A stretch of 64,000 nucleotides of DNA, taken from Pararhizobium sp. IMCC21322. Its GTDB lineage: Bacteria > Pseudomonadota > Alphaproteobacteria > Rhizobiales > GCA-2746425. The notes below the pieces were generated by a model. It made no database searches, was not told where the DNA came from, and worked only from the letters and a program-made list of their open reading frames with translations. Position numbers and translations under genes: made by a program. Shown one piece after another: positions 52,878-61,359 of the stretch (within the stretch, counting starts at the first letter, position 1; every line of letters starts with the position of its first letter). The stretch spans positions 5,060,412-5,124,411 of the forward strand of contig NZ_CP132335.1 in assembly GCF_030758295.1 (NCBI RefSeq), in the 5' to 3' direction.

Positions 52878-53546
52878 TTGAAAAAAACAACCGCAGCCAG
52901 AGCATCAAACTCGGTTCAGCGAACCGCCTATGACCGGTTCCAGGAGGCACTGCTTCAAGAACGACTGAAGCCGGGCCAGGTCGTCACGCAACGCCTGCTG
53001 GTTTCTCTCCTTGATCTGTCCACGGGCGCACTGCGTGAATTATTGCCACGGCTTCAGGCGGAAGGTTTGCTCACGGTTTTGCCGCAACGTGGCATTCAGA
53101 TAACCGTCATCGATTTGCCGATGATCCGTGACGCATTTCAAATGCGCATGGCGATGGAACGAGAAGCCGTGATCGTTGCGACAAATTCCTGGCCACAAGA
53201 AGTGATCGACCAACAGATATCCATCCATCAAGACATTGTGGAACGGCAGGCAGAAAGCCCCTCCCAAACATTGCTTGATGAAGGGCAGGAAGTTGACACG
53301 AATTTCCATAAGCGTCTGATTGAATTTACAAAAAACAAATTGTTGATACAGGCATATGACATTGTTTCAATCCGGATACGGTTGATAAAACTTGAACGAA
53401 TCCGGCTTTCTGACGCGGTATTGCCCGATGCTTTCAGGGAGCATCTGGCGATTTTGAACGCCATCAACAAACGCGATCAGACAGCCGCTGTTGAGCAAAT
53501 GGAAAATCACATTCGAAATGCACGGACGCGCGCGACAACGCTCTAG
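52878..53546 (+). CDS. GntR-family regulator (FCD domain)
   Basis: 222 residues from a TTG at 52878: winged helix at about 15-80 (VVTQRLLVSLLDLSTGALRELL) and an FCD effector domain. It follows the aldolase gene by 15 bases and precedes the mannosidase. Likely local regulator of the TRAP, aldolase and mannosidase genes, sensing a sugar acid or keto acid. Confidence 0.9.
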   Translation: MKKTTAARASNSVQRTAYDRFQEALLQERLKPGQVVTQRLLVSLLDLSTGALRELLPRLQAEGLLTVLPQRGIQITVIDLPMIRDAFQMRMAMEREAVIVATNSWPQEVIDQQISIHQDIVERQAESPSQTLLDEGQEVDTNFHKRLIEFTKNKLLIQAYDIVSIRIRLIKLERIRLSDAVLPDAFREHLAILNAINKRDQTAAVEQMENHIRNARTRATTL

Positions 53547-53630
53547 GCGATCGTAAAAATCGTGGGCCATCTCGCACTAAACGCCCTTGCCCAACTGACA
53601 CAGATACTATCAGTCAAAGGATCTTGAACC

Positions 53631-56039
53631 ATGTCAGACACCGCTTTCACGCACCCGACCCTCCACATGATTGGCAATGCGCATATTGACCCGGTTTGGT
53701 TGTGGCGCTGGCAAGAGGGATGCGCCGAAGCAATAGGCACCTGCTGGGCTGCCATCGACAGGTTGCGAGAAAACGATGCTTTCATTTTCTCAAAGGGTGA
53801 GGCCCATATTTACGAGTGGATAGAAAAACTGGAGCCGGATTTATTTGCCGAAATCCAGCGTTACGTTGCTGAGGGTCGCTGGACCATTGTAAATGGCTGG
53901 TGGATTCAACCGGACTGCAACATCCCGTCGGGGGAATCGGTCATCCGGCAGGCGCTCTATGGAAAAAAATATTTCCAGTCGAAATTCGGTGTCGATGTTC
54001 CCGTTGGGTTAAATGTTGACAGCTTTGGGCACCCTTCCACTTTCCCAAAATTACTGCGTCACACCGGATCCAGTTATTACACCTTTATGCGCCCCAACGC
54101 GACCGAACTCGATTTACCAGCAGAACTGTTTAACTGGGTTGGTGACGACGGATCAGAAGTGACCGCTTACCGTATTCAGGGTGCCTACAGTACGTCCAAG
54201 CGCGAAATGCCGCTGCCGGAAAAGATAGACCTCAACTATAGAAACTCTGGCGATTTCGGTCATCCAATTATGTGCTTTTATGGCGTGGGCAATCATGGCG
54301 GTGCACCAACTATTGCCAACCTTACCGAAATCGAAAAGCGTATCGGCAACAGCGAAAATCTCAGATATTCAAGCCCCGACATTTTCTTCGACGAAGTCAG
54401 TTCATCGGACCTGCCACGTTATAAGGGCAATCTGCAATACCATGCCATTGGATGTTATTCGGTTGCCTCAAATCTCAAAACATTCAATCGGAAAGCTGAA
54501 TCCCTGCTTGAAATGGCCGAAGCCGCTGCGACTCTGGCCACATTGAATGCGCACATAGACTATCCCAAAGACCATTTCGAAAAGCTTTGGAAAACACTGC
54601 TTTTCAATCAGTTTCACGATACTTTGGGCGGGTCCAGCATCGAAGTCGCATGCGATGATTCCGAAAGCGAATTAAGGGGTGTCATTGCGGACGCAGAACT
54701 CATTTTGAACGCATCGGCGCGCCAACTAGGCCGAACAATTACCAAACCGGTTGACCCGACTGATGCCACCTTTTTTGTGATGAACTTCAACGGTTCTGAC
54801 AATACCGGGATGGTGGAGGCAGAACCCTGGGTGGACAAAGACATCATTTCGCCGCGCTGCCTGCTTGACGAAACGGGTCAGAAAATTCCGTTTCAGTACA
54901 TTGATGCATTGGGTAAAACCAAGGGCCTTCAGCGCATTGTTTTTCGTCTCGACATACCGGCTTACGGGTATCGGACCTTGCGTTTTGTCGTCGATTCTGA
55001 ACATGGCATCCCCTGTCCCGGCCAGAACATTGGCGTCCCCTTGTCGATTGATAATCTTGAATTTGAATCTGACGGCTATGCCTTGACCATCGATTCAAAA
55101 ACGGGCGCAATACAGTCACTGAAAAACAAAAAAACGAACTTGGAAATATTCGATGGCCCGGCGCATCTGGGAACAATTGTAAAGGACGAAACCGACACAT
55201 GGGGGCACGGTACCAAGCAGTTTGATTTCGATGGCGAAACCACCGAACTGGTTGAAATCAAATTACTGGATGCGGGCCCAATCAGAACAATTGTCGAAGT
55301 CACAACCAGATGCCGGGCTTCTGTTTTTCGCACATCGATTGCTTTACCCGCAGACCCCGAGGTCCCTGTACAATTACGGGTGAAACTCGATTGGCACGAA
55401 CATCACCATTTGCTGCGGATCGCATACCCCCTTGGTGTTGACCATTTCGAATATGAAGTTCCAGGTGGCTGGGAAAAACGCCCGGATAACGGCGTAGAGG
55501 TGCCTGGACAACGCTGGATGCGTGCCGTTGGCCGTGACAAAACTGTTGTGATCACCAATGACGCAAAATACTCTTTCGCAGCGCTGGACGGCACGTATCA
55601 CATCACTGCGGTGCGCTCGCCCGTCTACGCGCATCATGACCCGATTGAAGTGGGTGATGGCGGCAGTTACCGGTTTATGGATCAAGGTGAGCAATCCTTT
55701 ACAATCGAAGTGTATGCCGCGCCAACTATTACCCGAACACAAGCTTCAGCGCTTGCAGAGGCGACCAATAAACCCGTTGTGGTAACGCCGCATGTCAGTC
55801 GCAACGGCGATCAACCTCATCGTGGCCAATGGTTGAAAACAAAAGTTTCAACCAGCGCAATTGGGACACTCAAAATGGCTGAAGATTTGGACGGCGCGAT
55901 TTTGCGCATTGTCGAGCTCGACGGCGAACAGGACCAGCTTTGCACGGAAAATGGATCGGTCATCATCCCGGCACGCGGAATTGCGTCAGCCCGCCTGAGA
56001 ACTGCCGACATAAGCCTGACGGATGGCTTGGAAAACTGA
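53631..56039 (+). CDS. Alpha-mannosidase, glycoside hydrolase family 38
   Basis: 802 residues. The GH38 domain shows HIDPVWLW with Zn ligands H18 and D20, and the nucleophile/Zn ligand D130 in LNVDSFGHP. A middle three-helix domain (NQFHDTLGGSSIEV near residue 328) and C-terminal beta-sandwiches follow. There is no signal peptide, so it acts in the cytoplasm on imported material. Bacterial cytoplasmic GH38 enzymes cleave alpha-mannosides, including mannosylglycerate 6-phosphate (MngB). The GntR gene lies 84 bases upstream; a hairpin terminator follows. Confidence 0.92.
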   Translation: MSDTAFTHPTLHMIGNAHIDPVWLWRWQEGCAEAIGTCWAAIDRLRENDAFIFSKGEAHIYEWIEKLEPDLFAEIQRYVAEGRWTIVNGWWIQPDCNIPSGESVIRQALYGKKYFQSKFGVDVPVGLNVDSFGHPSTFPKLLRHTGSSYYTFMRPNATELDLPAELFNWVGDDGSEVTAYRIQGAYSTSKREMPLPEKIDLNYRNSGDFGHPIMCFYGVGNHGGAPTIANLTEIEKRIGNSENLRYSSPDIFFDEVSSSDLPRYKGNLQYHAIGCYSVASNLKTFNRKAESLLEMAEAAATLATLNAHIDYPKDHFEKLWKTLLFNQFHDTLGGSSIEVACDDSESELRGVIADAELILNASARQLGRTITKPVDPTDATFFVMNFNGSDNTGMVEAEPWVDKDIISPRCLLDETGQKIPFQYIDALGKTKGLQRIVFRLDIPAYGYRTLRFVVDSEHGIPCPGQNIGVPLSIDNLEFESDGYALTIDSKTGAIQSLKNKKTNLEIFDGPAHLGTIVKDETDTWGHGTKQFDFDGETTELVEIKLLDAGPIRTIVEVTTRCRASVFRTSIALPADPEVPVQLRVKLDWHEHHHLLRIAYPLGVDHFEYEVPGGWEKRPDNGVEVPGQRWMRAVGRDKTVVITNDAKYSFAALDGTYHITAVRSPVYAHHDPIEVGDGGSYRFMDQGEQSFTIEVYAAPTITRTQASALAEATNKPVVVTPHVSRNGDQPHRGQWLKTKVSTSAIGTLKMAEDLDGAILRIVELDGEQDQLCTENGSVIIPARGIASARLRTADISLTDGLEN

Positions 56040-56067
56040 TTAAGCAGCCAGAAATTATAGGGTGGTT

Positions 56068-56096
56068 CAACTGGCCTTGTATAGAAAGGCCAATTG
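56068..56096. terminator. Bidirectional terminator between mannosidase and sulfolactate operon
   Basis: CAACTGGCCTT (56068-56078) and AAGGCCAATTG (56086-56096), one mismatch, 7-base loop, between two convergent genes. Confidence 0.6.
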
Positions 56097-56106
56097 AGCT
56101 CAAATT

Positions 56107-57102
56107 CTAGATCGCAGCCAGAGCTTTGGTCAACGCGGCGGTTATTGTCACGCCCTCAAGCTCCGCCTTCTTGCGGTTGGCCAGTCGGCGGTCACCGGGA
56201 AGCCGGGTTCCATCCTGTTCTTCTATCGACAGCACCAGCTCGGTCAGGCGATCCAGATAGTTGGTGCCAAACGCAGCCGGGTTAATTGCCAGAATCAACT
56301 GACCGGTGCCGGGACGGGCACCCTCACCGTCAAAAAAGCTGGTGGCTTCATAGGAATGATTGGCACCGACAAGCGTCGCACACAAAATTTCCACCATCAG
56401 CGCCAATGCGGTGCCTTTGGCATCGCCCATTGGCAGCATGGTACCGGCAAGACCAGCCTTGGCATCAGTTGTTGGGTTGCCCTCGGGGTCCAATGCCCAG
56501 CCTTCAGGTATGTCTTCGCCCCTCTGAGCCGCAGCCATGATGTTACCACGTGCCACTTTTGAGACCGACAGATCCACCACAAGCGGAACACGGTCCCTCT
56601 GCGGGCTGGCAAATGCAATAGGATTGGTGCCGTAAATGGCGCGGTTTCCGCCCCAGGGCGCAATGGAAGCGGGCGCATTGGCGAACATCAACGCCACCAG
56701 ACCCTGTTCCGCCAGAATTTCCACATGGTGTCCGGCAACGCCGCAATGGTTGGAATGATGTATGCCCAACATGGCAATGCCCTGGCTTTTCGTCACATCA
56801 ACAAGCGCTTCCAGCCCGATTTTGAGCGCCGGATAGGCAAAGCCACCCTTGCCATCGACAGCCACCGCACCGGGTGCCGGACGCGAGAGAACCGGCACCG
56901 CATGACCATCCGCCTTACCGGTTTTCGCCTGGGCGCTATAACCCTGCAGTCGAGAAAGGCCGTGCCCCTTCAATCCGTCAGCTTCGGCAGCAACAACGGC
57001 ATCAGCCACCATTCTTGCATTGTCTTGTGATGTATTGAATCCAACAAGCGTTTCGCGCGCAAAGTCACGCGCTTCCGCAAGACTGACCTGACGGTCTTCC
57101 AT
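56107..57102 (-). CDS. comC: Ldh-family (MdhII/ComC) NAD(P)-dependent oxidoreductase, probable (R)-sulfolactate dehydrogenase
   Basis: 331 residues of the malate/L-lactate/sulfolactate dehydrogenase family (DGLKGHGLSRLQGY near residue 40, GIHHSNHCGVAG near residue 112, APWGGNRAIYGTNPIAFASP). In known sulfolactate degraders ComC interconverts 3-sulfopyruvate and (R)-sulfolactate. Here it ends an operon with suyA, suyB and a hydroxyacid dehydrogenase, so it would reduce sulfopyruvate to the R-isomer taken by SuyAB. Eleven bases separate it from the preceding gene. Assignment rests on context plus family. Confidence 0.85.
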   Translation of the reverse strand: MEDRQVSLAEARDFARETLVGFNTSQDNARMVADAVVAAEADGLKGHGLSRLQGYSAQAKTGKADGHAVPVLSRPAPGAVAVDGKGGFAYPALKIGLEALVDVTKSQGIAMLGIHHSNHCGVAGHHVEILAEQGLVALMFANAPASIAPWGGNRAIYGTNPIAFASPQRDRVPLVVDLSVSKVARGNIMAAAQRGEDIPEGWALDPEGNPTTDAKAGLAGTMLPMGDAKGTALALMVEILCATLVGANHSYEATSFFDGEGARPGTGQLILAINPAAFGTNYLDRLTELVLSIEEQDGTRLPGDRRLANRKKAELEGVTITAALTKALAAI

Positions 57103-57113
57103 AATATTCTGCC

Positions 57114-58040
57114 TTATGACTTGAGCACCGATAGCACATTGGCAACGGTGACTTCTGAAACCCGAATATTGCTCTCGTCAGTAACGCCGGCAATATGTGG
57201 TGTGAGAATGAGATTTGGAATATCGGCAAATTTGGAACCAGCCTGCGCTGAAACCGGTTCGGTTTCAAACACATCCAGTGCAGCACCACCAAGATGGCCT
57301 TGCCGCAACGCGGCAGCAAGCGCCGCTTCATCCACAACACCGCCACGCGCAGCGTTGATGAGGATTGCGTCAGGCTTCATGGATTTCAGCGCAGATTCAT
57401 TTATCAGGTTTTTGGTGTCGTCCGTTAACGGCACATGCAGGCTGACAACATCAGCGCGTGAAAGAAGCTCTTCCAGAGATACTTTTTCCGTGTCGCCCCA
57501 CTGAGGATCGCCCTGCTGCAAAAACGGGTCAAACCCGATGATGCTCATGCCGAGCGCTGTGGCGCGTTGTGCAGTTTCCCGCGCAATTGCACCATAGCCC
57601 ACCAGGCCAAGAATTTTTCCGCTGATTTCCCGCCCCATCAAGCGACCGCGTGGCCACGCGCCGGCAGCAACGTCGGCCGTGGACAAATAGGCGCCACGGA
57701 GCAAAACCAGTGCGTTGGTGATGACATATTCGGCAACGGACAAATCATTGGCACCGGATGCCGGATGGACTGCAATGCCTTTGGCGGCACAGGCTTCCAT
57801 GTCGATATTGTCCAGCCCTACGCCAAGCCGTCCAACGACTTTCAGATTTGTGGCAGCTTCCAGCAATGCGCCCCGGACCTGCGTCCGGTTGCGCACGATC
57901 AGAGCCTTTGCATTGGCCACTTCGGCCAGCAGAGTATCCATGTCATCGACAAGGCCAGGCTCATACAGGACATCATACAAGGAACGGGCCGCCTCAAGGG
58001 CGGCCTCGTCCATAAATTCGCTGACAACTATGTCAGCCAT
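57114..58040 (-). CDS. slcC: D-isomer-specific 2-hydroxyacid dehydrogenase family, probable (S)-sulfolactate dehydrogenase
   Basis: 308 residues: Rossmann motif GLVGYGAIARETA near residue 145, catalytic Arg in NAARGGVVDE near residue 232, Glu in FETEPVSAQAG and His in LTPHIAGVTDE near residue 282. SlcC oxidises (S)-sulfolactate to 3-sulfopyruvate with NAD+. Paired with ComC it would invert S- to R-sulfolactate. Fourteen bases after suyB. Confidence 0.85.
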   Translation of the reverse strand: MADIVVSEFMDEAALEAARSLYDVLYEPGLVDDMDTLLAEVANAKALIVRNRTQVRGALLEAATNLKVVGRLGVGLDNIDMEACAAKGIAVHPASGANDLSVAEYVITNALVLLRGAYLSTADVAAGAWPRGRLMGREISGKILGLVGYGAIARETAQRATALGMSIIGFDPFLQQGDPQWGDTEKVSLEELLSRADVVSLHVPLTDDTKNLINESALKSMKPDAILINAARGGVVDEAALAAALRQGHLGGAALDVFETEPVSAQAGSKFADIPNLILTPHIAGVTDESNIRVSEVTVANVLSVLKS

Positions 58041-58054
58041 AAGCAGTCTCCCAA

Positions 58055-59224
58055 TCAGGCGCTGCGGTACAATTTGGTCATGACGAATTCACGATGACCC
58101 AATGCTTCCGCCGCTGTGAAGCGACCATTGGCTGTGCGTGCAATCATCTCGATGAGAGAGTCGCCCGCCTGATCAATCGTCATTTCCCGACGCAGAATAC
58201 CGCTTACATCAACATCCACATGCTCGGACATGGTCCGTACAGTCCGAGGATTGGCCGTAATCTTGACAACCGGAACAATCGGATTGCCCACCACATTGCC
58301 CTGCCCTGTTGGGAAGGTGTGGATGACATAACCGCCTGCAGCCATCAGCGTGATACATTCAGCAGCAGCTGAGGAACTGTCCATGAAATAAAGGCCGTTG
58401 CCTTTTTTCGGAGCTTCCGCAGGTTCCAGAATATCGATGTATTTCGACGTCCGACCGATCTTCTCAAGATTGCCGAGGGCTTTTTCCTCGATTGTCGTGA
58501 GACCACCCAAAATATTACCTTTGGTCGGCTGGCTGTCGGACAGATCATCTGTCTGATGCGCAAAAATCACATCATCCTGATAGGCTTTCCACATCGCATA
58601 CCAGCGCTCGGCAACGTCATCATCGATCGCGCGGGCTTTGCAAAGATGTTCCGCACCGGTGATTTCAGAGGTTTCGCCAAACACGCCATAGATGCCTTTA
58701 GGCAGCAATTTATCATACATGTTGCCAACTGTCGGGCAGGACCCAAGACCGGTTGTGGTATCGGACTCACCGCATTTGGTGGAGATCCACAATTCGGAGA
58801 TGTCGCATTCTTCGCGTTGCTTTTCAGACGCCCAGTGAACGAATTCCTTCGCTTTGCGGGACGCATCCATGATGGTTTTCAGATCACCATTCTGCTCAAT
58901 TGAAAACGCTGCAACCGGTTTGCCGGTTTCGGCAATTCCATCAGCAATTTTCTGTGTCCAGCTGGGCTCGATACCAATTACGATAACAGCTGCAACATTG
59001 GGGTTGGCACCCGTTCCGATTATGGTGCGGAAATGCAGATCAAGATCTTCACCAAACTGCAGCCGACCATAGGCATGCGGCAGCGCAAGCGTGCCTTTGA
59101 TGTTGTTGGCAACAGCCTCAACGGCTGCGTTCGAAATATCGTCAACCGGCAGAATTGCTACGTGGTTACGAACGCCGACGCGTCCGTTTTCGCGGCGATA
59201 GCCGAAAAATGTTTCCGTGTTCAT
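58055..59224 (-). CDS. suyB: UxaA-family large subunit, probable (R)-sulfolactate sulfo-lyase SuyB
   Basis: 389 residues of the altronate/galactarate dehydratase large-subunit family: [21 protein letters not shown] at the N terminus, [15 protein letters not shown] near residue 148 (iron-binding Cys) and [12 protein letters not shown] near residue 305. SuyAB releases sulfite from (R)-sulfolactate, leaving pyruvate. The nine-base spacing to the small subunit and two sulfolactate-type dehydrogenases downstream point to SuyB and not altronate dehydratase. Confidence 0.87.
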   Translation of the reverse strand: MNTETFFGYRRENGRVGVRNHVAILPVDDISNAAVEAVANNIKGTLALPHAYGRLQFGEDLDLHFRTIIGTGANPNVAAVIVIGIEPSWTQKIADGIAETGKPVAAFSIEQNGDLKTIMDASRKAKEFVHWASEKQREECDISELWISTKCGESDTTTGLGSCPTVGNMYDKLLPKGIYGVFGETSEITGAEHLCKARAIDDDVAERWYAMWKAYQDDVIFAHQTDDLSDSQPTKGNILGGLTTIEEKALGNLEKIGRTSKYIDILEPAEAPKKGNGLYFMDSSSAAAECITLMAAGGYVIHTFPTGQGNVVGNPIVPVVKITANPRTVRTMSEHVDVDVSGILRREMTIDQAGDSLIEMIARTANGRFTAAEALGHREFVMTKLYRSA

Positions 59225-59233
59225 GGCTTTCTC

Positions 59234-59521
59234 CTACCAGCGCTTTGTTTTGAGATTTTGGGTATGCACATGGCCGCCCTTTTCAGCGCTGCCAACCATC
59301 TTGCCAATATCCTGGCCATATTTGATCGCCGTATCACCGGCGCTCAGATCAGTCAGTGCAACTTTGTGACCAATGGGAACATCCGCTTTGGCGGCAAGAT
59401 TGAAAGACGAATTGTCTTCAGTCACCACACACAGCATGTCGGTTCCAGCGGTTAGTCCTTCAACGACCACCACGCCAACATTGTCTTCTTTGTCATGCAC
59501 CAGCAGATGCGGAATGCTCAT
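59234..59521 (-). CDS. suyA: UxaA-family small subunit (SAF domain), probable sulfo-lyase SuyA
   Basis: 95 residues, a single SAF domain (HLLVHDKEDNVGVVVVEGL, then VPIGHKVAL and YGQDIGKMVGSAEKGGHVHTQNL). It pairs with SuyB to form the lyase. First gene of suyA-suyB-slcC-comC, divergent from the HutC-type regulator. Confidence 0.87.
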   Translation of the reverse strand: MSIPHLLVHDKEDNVGVVVVEGLTAGTDMLCVVTEDNSSFNLAAKADVPIGHKVALTDLSAGDTAIKYGQDIGKMVGSAEKGGHVHTQNLKTKRW

Positions 59522-59597
59522 AATAACTGCGCTGGAAGCCCAACGCCCTCTGATTAGACTGTTAGAATTTCCGCGCGATAATTATCAGCGCGAGCAA

Positions 59598-59618
59598 GTC
59601 TTATATAAGACATAAGAC
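59598..59618. promoter_or_regulatory. Palindromic operator of the sulfolactate regulator
   Basis: Perfect 14-base palindrome GTCTTATATAAGAC (59598-59611) followed at once by another half site ATAAGAC (59612-59618). It lies 77 bases before suyA and about 70 before the GntR gene. Short symmetric GT..TATA..AC sites are typical of HutC-type GntR proteins. Confidence 0.7.
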
Positions 59619-59685
59619 AGATGACACTGTCAACGGTGGGTGGTAACCTTATTTGCGTATTTCGAATATGGCCCGCAGGATATCG

Positions 59686-60453
59686 ATGAGTAAAGTAGAA
59701 ACCAGCCGACAGACAATTGAGCAAAACGCAAAGTCGCTCGGCTTCCGTCCCCTTTATGCACAGGTTAAGCATCAATTGCTCGAGCGGCTTATCAACAAGC
59801 TCTGGATGCCGGGAGATGCGCTACCAAGCGAGCAGCAATTGGCGGTCGAATTGGGCGTCAGCCAGGGCACCGTGCGCAAGGCATTGGACGAACTGACCAA
59901 CGAAAACATTGTTGTGCGTCGTCAGGGGCGCGGCACCTTTGTGGCAGAGCACACACAGGAACGCGCCCTGTTTCAATATTTCATGCTGTCACCGGATGAA
60001 GGCAAGAAAGACGATAAGCACTTCCCACAAAGCCAATTGCTCAGCCTGGACAGCGGCTCGGCAACCCACCGCGAACGCGCAGCTCTTGATCTGGCCGCCA
60101 ATGATCAGGTCTGGCGACTGGAACGAAACCGGTCCTTGCAGGACGCCCCACTGATTGCAGAAAAGATCGTATTACCAAAACTTTTGTTTGACGGCCTTGA
60201 TGAGATCAAACCTCTGCCAAACAATGTTTATGCCCTGTTCGATCAGAAATTCGGACAATCTATCGTGCGGGCTGAAGAAAAGCTGAAAGCGGTGGCCGCC
60301 GAAGAGGCCTATGCAAAACGCCTTGGCTGCGCCACTGGCACGCCCTTGCTACGCATTGACAGAATTGCTTTCGCCCTGTCCGGCCGTCCCGTGGAATGGC
60401 GGGTTTATTACTGCCTGACGGACAATTTTCACTATGTGTCAAATTTGAAGTAG
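59686..60453 (+). CDS. GntR-family regulator of HutC type (UTRA domain), probable sulfolactate regulator
   Basis: 255 residues from the ATG at 59686 (AGGAT upstream; in-frame starts at 59653 and 59668 also exist). Winged helix at about residues 20-90 (LPSEQQLAVELGVSQGTVRKAL, RRQGRGTFV) and a C-terminal UTRA ligand domain. Divergent from the suy operon with a palindrome between, so it most likely represses suyA-comC until sulfolactate or a derivative binds. Confidence 0.9.
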   Translation: MSKVETSRQTIEQNAKSLGFRPLYAQVKHQLLERLINKLWMPGDALPSEQQLAVELGVSQGTVRKALDELTNENIVVRRQGRGTFVAEHTQERALFQYFMLSPDEGKKDDKHFPQSQLLSLDSGSATHRERAALDLAANDQVWRLERNRSLQDAPLIAEKIVLPKLLFDGLDEIKPLPNNVYALFDQKFGQSIVRAEEKLKAVAAEEAYAKRLGCATGTPLLRIDRIAFALSGRPVEWRVYYCLTDNFHYVSNLK

Positions 60454-60477
60454 TGCAGTGAATGCAGGGGCTACGGC

Positions 60478-61359
60478 CTAACCGTTCGCAAAAATCCAGT
60501 TCAATTCCTGACGCCAGTCAATCATACGGATCGGCGTGCCATGTTTGCCCGTATTGAACAGCCGCATGCGCACGGGATAGCCCGCCCTTGCCACCTGAAT
60601 GCTGTCAAACAACGCCTTGGTTTTTTTCCAGGAAAAAGCGCCGTCCAACGTGCCGTGCCCGAACACAATCGGCAAGGGTCTGCCATTGGCTGACAAATGA
60701 GGACTGGCCAGAAATTGATTGTCGGCATGAGTCGCCAGCATCAACGCTCCGGACAAAGCCGGCACAGCGACCTGACCTTTGAGATATTGCCAGCAAATCT
60801 GCCCGCCCATGGACCCGCAGGCCAAAACGATTTTAGCGCCCGGCGCCTGCGCTGCATAATGACCGATCAGTGCAGCCACATCACGCGCACCCTTCACGCC
60901 AAAATCGTTGATGCTGGGCACCAGATAGAGCCCTTTATTGCGCACAGCGAGATTTTTCAGCCGGTTGAAATTTCCACCGAAATTATAATCGCTGATACCC
61001 TGACTGCGGTCTCCGCCACGGCCATGAAGATAGACCATGATCCATTGCGCGCCCCGCACCTGCCCGGTTCGCGCATAGTCTATGCGACCCCCGCCCAGAT
61101 TAAGTGACAAATCCTGCTGGCCCTTGCGTCCGCGTCTGGAAACGTAAAACCCCTGAACCTTGGCACCACGGATCTTATCGCGCTCATCAATATCCCGCTC
61201 AACCCGGTAATCAAGACGCAGAAAAGACCCGTCCTGATTTTTTTCCAGAATTTTGGGGTAGGAAAACAGCTTGTCCTTATAAGCCCCCAGTGACTGAGCC
61301 GAAGCCGCACTGGCAAAACAACAGATCGCGGTGAACAGGACGGCAAACAGCGCCCTCAT
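60478..61359 (-). CDS. Secreted alpha/beta-hydrolase family protein
   Basis: 293 residues from the ATG at 61359, which overlaps the creatininase-family stop (ATGA). Signal peptide (AASAQS, cut near residue 22), then MVYLHGRGG (oxyanion region) and the nucleophile Ser in ACGSMGGQ near residue 193, with a late histidine in TGKHGTPI. Resembles esterase or poly(hydroxyalkanoate)-depolymerase-like hydrolases of the periplasm. Substrate unknown. Confidence 0.8.
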   Translation of the reverse strand: MRALFAVLFTAICCFASAASAQSLGAYKDKLFSYPKILEKNQDGSFLRLDYRVERDIDERDKIRGAKVQGFYVSRRGRKGQQDLSLNLGGGRIDYARTGQVRGAQWIMVYLHGRGGDRSQGISDYNFGGNFNRLKNLAVRNKGLYLVPSINDFGVKGARDVAALIGHYAAQAPGAKIVLACGSMGGQICWQYLKGQVAVPALSGALMLATHADNQFLASPHLSANGRPLPIVFGHGTLDGAFSWKKTKALFDSIQVARAGYPVRMRLFNTGKHGTPIRMIDWRQELNWIFANG

